Assembly (NCBI GenBank): GCA_051201585.1
Contig: CP179198.1
Location: forward strand, 1,054,001 to 1,118,000
Source: UBA868 sp016776875
GTDB lineage: Bacteria; Pseudomonadota; Gammaproteobacteria; Arenicellales; UBA868
Length of the DNA: 64,000 bases
Direction of reading: 5' to 3'
This document shows positions 61,782 through 64,000 of the stretch, piece by piece. Positions within the stretch are counted from its first letter, which is position 1. Every line of letters begins with the position of its first letter. The translations under genes were made by a program, and so were the position numbers. The notes beneath the pieces are model-generated. The model was given only the letters and a program-made list of their open reading frames with translations. It was not told the origin of the DNA and did not search any database.

Positions 61782-63095
61782 GTGTCAATTCCCCGTACCT
61801 TGCGCCCTGCAGAGCATGGTTTGCAGGTTTCATCGGTAAGTAAGGGCGCTCGAAAGATTATTGAGGAGCTCAAAAGCAAGGGCTTCCAGGCAGAACTGGT
61901 TGGCGGTTGTGTTCGAGATCTGCTGCTTAATAAAATTCCCAAGGATTTCGACGTCGCGACTGATGCGACGCCCGAACAGGTTCGCCACGTTTTCGCCCGT
62001 TCCAGAATTATTGGACGTCGGTTTCGAATCGTACATGTGCGTATGGGTCGGGAGGTCATTGAAGTTTCAACCTACCGTGCATCCTCTGAGAGTAACGATC
62101 TGAAAGCGGATGATGATTCGTCTTACAGTGCGTCTGGGCGCATTCTGCGTGATAACGTGTTCGGTAGCCGTGATCAGGATGTTGTTCGTCGCGACTTCAC
62201 GATTAATGCGCTTTATTACGACACCGAGTCGAATACGGTGACTGACTATGTTGACGGATTCTCTGATGTCAAAAAACAAGTACTACAGTTCATTGGTGAC
62301 CCAGCGCGACGCATAGAGGAAGACCCGGTTCGGATGCTTCGGATTGCCCGGTTCAAATCAAAGTTAGATCTTTTTGTTGACCCGGCTTGTGAGATCCTAT
62401 GTCGAGAATCTGCGTATCTATTGCGCCAGGTGCCTCCCGCGCGTTTATTTGACGAGATCTTGAAGCTTTTCCATAGTGGCTTTGCGGTCAGGGTCTTTGT
62501 AGAACTCCGGTCGATGGGCTTGTTTTCGGAACTATTTCCCGAAGCCGATCGCGTTTTTAATTCGAGCGATATTGATCCTGACTCTGGCATTGTTTTTAAA
62601 GGACTGGAGAATACAGATCGCCGAATTGATGAAGGCAAGCCGGTCATTGCGGCCTTCCTTTTTGCTGTCCTGCTTTGGCGTTGTGTGTCTAGACAGCTCC
62701 GGTTGAGCGAGTTGGAAAAGCCAGTGAGTTTGATGCAGATGCACCACGCGGCTATTGATGTGCTTGGGCGGCAGGTTCAACGTGTTGCTATTCCACGCCG
62801 GATCTCGACGGTCGTTATGGATATTTGGGAGATGCAGGTTCGTCTAGAAGCGCGCCGTCCTCGAACCATAAAGCGCCTGCTGGAACACAAGCGATTTAGA
62901 GCGGGATATGACTTTCTGTTGCTTCGATCACAAGCTGGAGAGGTAAAAACAGAAATTGCGGATTGGTGGACAAAAATTCAGGAAGTTAATGACGAGCAGG
63001 CCATTTCGATGATTCAGGCTCTGACGGGTCCAAAAAGCCAGTCAAAGCGCCGTCGGCGACCTCGTAAACGGCAGCCCCGGCGACCCTCGGAATGA
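61782..63095 (+). CDS. pcnB: Poly(A) polymerase I
   Basis: A 437-residue class II nucleotidyltransferase that adds 3' poly(A) tails and promotes RNA decay. The signature is LVGGCVRDLLLNKIPKDFDVAT with the catalytic DFD and RRRFRIVHV-type strand; the C-terminus is strongly basic (SKRRRRPRKRQPRRP). Start GTG with weak RBS. Its stop overlaps folK by four bases, the usual pcnB-folK order. Confidence 0.93.
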   Translation: MSIPRTLRPAEHGLQVSSVSKGARKIIEELKSKGFQAELVGGCVRDLLLNKIPKDFDVATDATPEQVRHVFARSRIIGRRFRIVHVRMGREVIEVSTYRASSESNDLKADDDSSYSASGRILRDNVFGSRDQDVVRRDFTINALYYDTESNTVTDYVDGFSDVKKQVLQFIGDPARRIEEDPVRMLRIARFKSKLDLFVDPACEILCRESAYLLRQVPPARLFDEILKLFHSGFAVRVFVELRSMGLFSELFPEADRVFNSSDIDPDSGIVFKGLENTDRRIDEGKPVIAAFLFAVLLWRCVSRQLRLSELEKPVSLMQMHHAAIDVLGRQVQRVAIPRRISTVVMDIWEMQVRLEARRPRTIKRLLEHKRFRAGYDFLLLRSQAGEVKTEIADWWTKIQEVNDEQAISMIQALTGPKSQSKRRRRPRKRQPRRPSE

Positions 63096-63607
63096 CTCAC
63101 GATCAAGGATTGGTTAATGCCTGGATCGGTTGCGGCGCCAATTTGGGTGACCCACAAAACGCGATCCAATCCGCGCTTCGATTACTGGCCAGTAAATCTG
63201 GCACCTCGGTTACTGCGGTGTCATCTTTTTATCGCACGGCACCCGTCGGATTCGATGATCAACCGGATTTCCTTAATGGAGTTGCTCGAATCAAAACAAA
63301 TCTGGATTCGGGGGCACTTTTGGGACGATTATTGGAAATTGAGGCGGAAATCGGGAGAATTCGGACGAGCGAGCGTTTTGGTCCGAGGGTTATCGATCTT
63401 GATCTCCTTTTGTTCGGGGATCAGATAATCGATAGCGAGGTATTAACGGTTCCGCATCCTCGCATGCAACTTCGTCGATTTGTTCTTGAGCCGCTTGCGG
63501 AGATCGAGGGCGAGATGGTTTTCCCGGGTGGAATCACCTTGAGCGCCTGCCTTAAGGATTGCGAGAATCAAGAGGTGACTCGAGAAGGTGTCATTGATTT
63601 CTCGTAG
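63092..63607 (+). CDS. folK: 6-hydroxymethyl-7,8-dihydropterin pyrophosphokinase
   Basis: A 171-residue HPPK of folate synthesis. WIGCGANLGDPQNAIQSAL opens the protein; SSFYRTAPVGFDDQPDFLNG and the signature GPRVIDLDLLLFGD with VPHPRMQLRRFVLEPL are conserved. It makes the pterin for tetrahydrofolate, needed by sarcosine oxidase and one-carbon flow. Confidence 0.95.
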   Translation: MTHDQGLVNAWIGCGANLGDPQNAIQSALRLLASKSGTSVTAVSSFYRTAPVGFDDQPDFLNGVARIKTNLDSGALLGRLLEIEAEIGRIRTSERFGPRVIDLDLLLFGDQIIDSEVLTVPHPRMQLRRFVLEPLAEIEGEMVFPGGITLSACLKDCENQEVTREGVIDFS

Positions 63608-63662
63608 GCAAATTAACCGAGGGACTCAAATTTGCCTGACAATGGGTTAAAATAATACCTTC

Positions 63663-63688
63663 TGAAATGCTGTTTTATTTCATTTTTT
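63663..63688 (+). terminator. Weak AT-rich hairpin between folK and trpS
   Basis: Stem TGAAAT (63663-63668) with ATTTCA (63677-63682), eight-base loop, followed by six T residues. A weak but standard-shaped terminator after pcnB-folK. Confidence 0.35.
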
Positions 63689-63725
63689 ACCCTTACGAGT
63701 GATCGCTTGGACATAGTACTCAATC

Positions 63726-64000
63726 ATGAATTCTGAGCCTGAAGCGGGCAAGATTCTGTCGGGAATGCGTCCAACAGGACGTTTGCATCTTGGTCATTAC
63801 CACGGCGTTTTAAAAAACTGGGTCAGGCTGCAGGAAAGGAGTCAATGCTTCTTTTTTGTGGCTGATTGGCATGCATTGACGACACATTATGACGACCCCA
63901 GTGAGATGGGCACCCATGTTTGGGACATGCTGGTCGATTGGTTAGCCGCCGGTGTCGATCCTGAGCGCGCCACGCTATTTATCCAGTCCCGAGTCCCTCA
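63726..64000 (+). CDS. trpS: Tryptophanyl-tRNA synthetase, 5' part (cut by window end)
   Basis: Starts at ATG 63726 and runs off the right edge; 91 residues are visible. SGMRPTGRLHLGHYHGVL contains the HIGH-like HLGH motif of class I synthetases in the TrpS context, then VADWHALTTHYDDP and ERATLFIQSRVP as expected. It charges tRNA-Trp. Confidence 0.92.
   Translation, partial: MNSEPEAGKILSGMRPTGRLHLGHYHGVLKNWVRLQERSQCFFFVADWHALTTHYDDPSEMGTHVWDMLVDWLAAGVDPERATLFIQSRVP

Overview
This window looks like a chromosomal segment of a marine gammaproteobacterium with moderate GC content (judged by eye, not computed). The core blocks support that placement: a CcsA/YpjD-type membrane protein divergent from ffh-rpsP-rimM-trmD-rplS, then xerD, a cnoX (ybbN) homolog, tesA divergent from a YbbA/YbbP-type ABC exporter, tRNA-Glu, pcnB-folK and the start of trpS. 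Nearly every gene between these blocks is catabolic or a transporter for small oxidised or methylated organic compounds, which fits a heterotroph living on marine dissolved organic matter. No phage, insertion sequence or CRISPR array was recognised.

Layout. 1-2.5 kb: Mug-type DNA glycosylase, two small genes of unknown role, a sulfotransferase. 2.6-11 kb: serine-glyoxylate-type aminotransferase divergent from a GlcD/GlpC-type FAD/Fe-S dehydrogenase, a TauE/SafE exporter, and a tripartite tricarboxylate transporter (binding protein, attenuator-like hairpin, TctB, TctA). 11-17 kb: a dehalogenase carrying the full fluoroacetate-dehalogenase residue set, a frameshifted pentapeptide-repeat gene, acyl-CoA ligase, ABM-domain protein, cysK, Sfp-type phosphopantetheinyl transferase, EamA transporter. 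17-25 kb: a secreted protein with a JAB-like/DUF4329 C-terminus, a FAD amine oxidase, and heterotetrameric sarcosine oxidase soxBDAG. 25-32 kb: MFS transporter, gamma-glutamylpolyamine-synthetase-like enzyme, polytopic transporter, enolase-superfamily enzyme, PuuB/DadA-like oxidase. 32-36 kb: the ffh to rplS operon.

36.1-38.8 kb interrupts the core order between rplS and xerD. It holds an outer-membrane barrel protein, a Nif11-type RiPP precursor-like peptide with a six-residue core, and a pentapeptide-repeat lipoprotein made of almost identical 30-bp DNA units. These families are best known to me from picocyanobacteria, so this looks like a transferred island.

40-54 kb: xerD, cnoX, two EamA transporters around a thioredoxin-like protein, an M20 amidohydrolase paired with a non-pyrrolysine MttB-family methyltransferase, tesA, ABC exporter, a secreted subtilase. 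54-60 kb: the most striking region, an apparent five-gene operon headed by a DMSP lyase of the DddP family, followed by an M19 dipeptidase variant, an unrecognised 575-residue protein, a DUF3726-like gene broken by one base in a G5 run, and an MFS transporter, closed by a terminator-like hairpin. 60-64 kb: CBS protein, a permease remnant, three tiny membrane-protein genes (one of 37 codons), tRNA-Glu, pcnB, folK, trpS (cut by the window end).

How it fits together (inference): MttB-like demethylation, sarcosine oxidase, a serine-glyoxylate aminotransferase and DddP together point to the use of methylated osmolytes (glycine betaine, sarcosine, DMSP), with several uptake systems feeding these routes.
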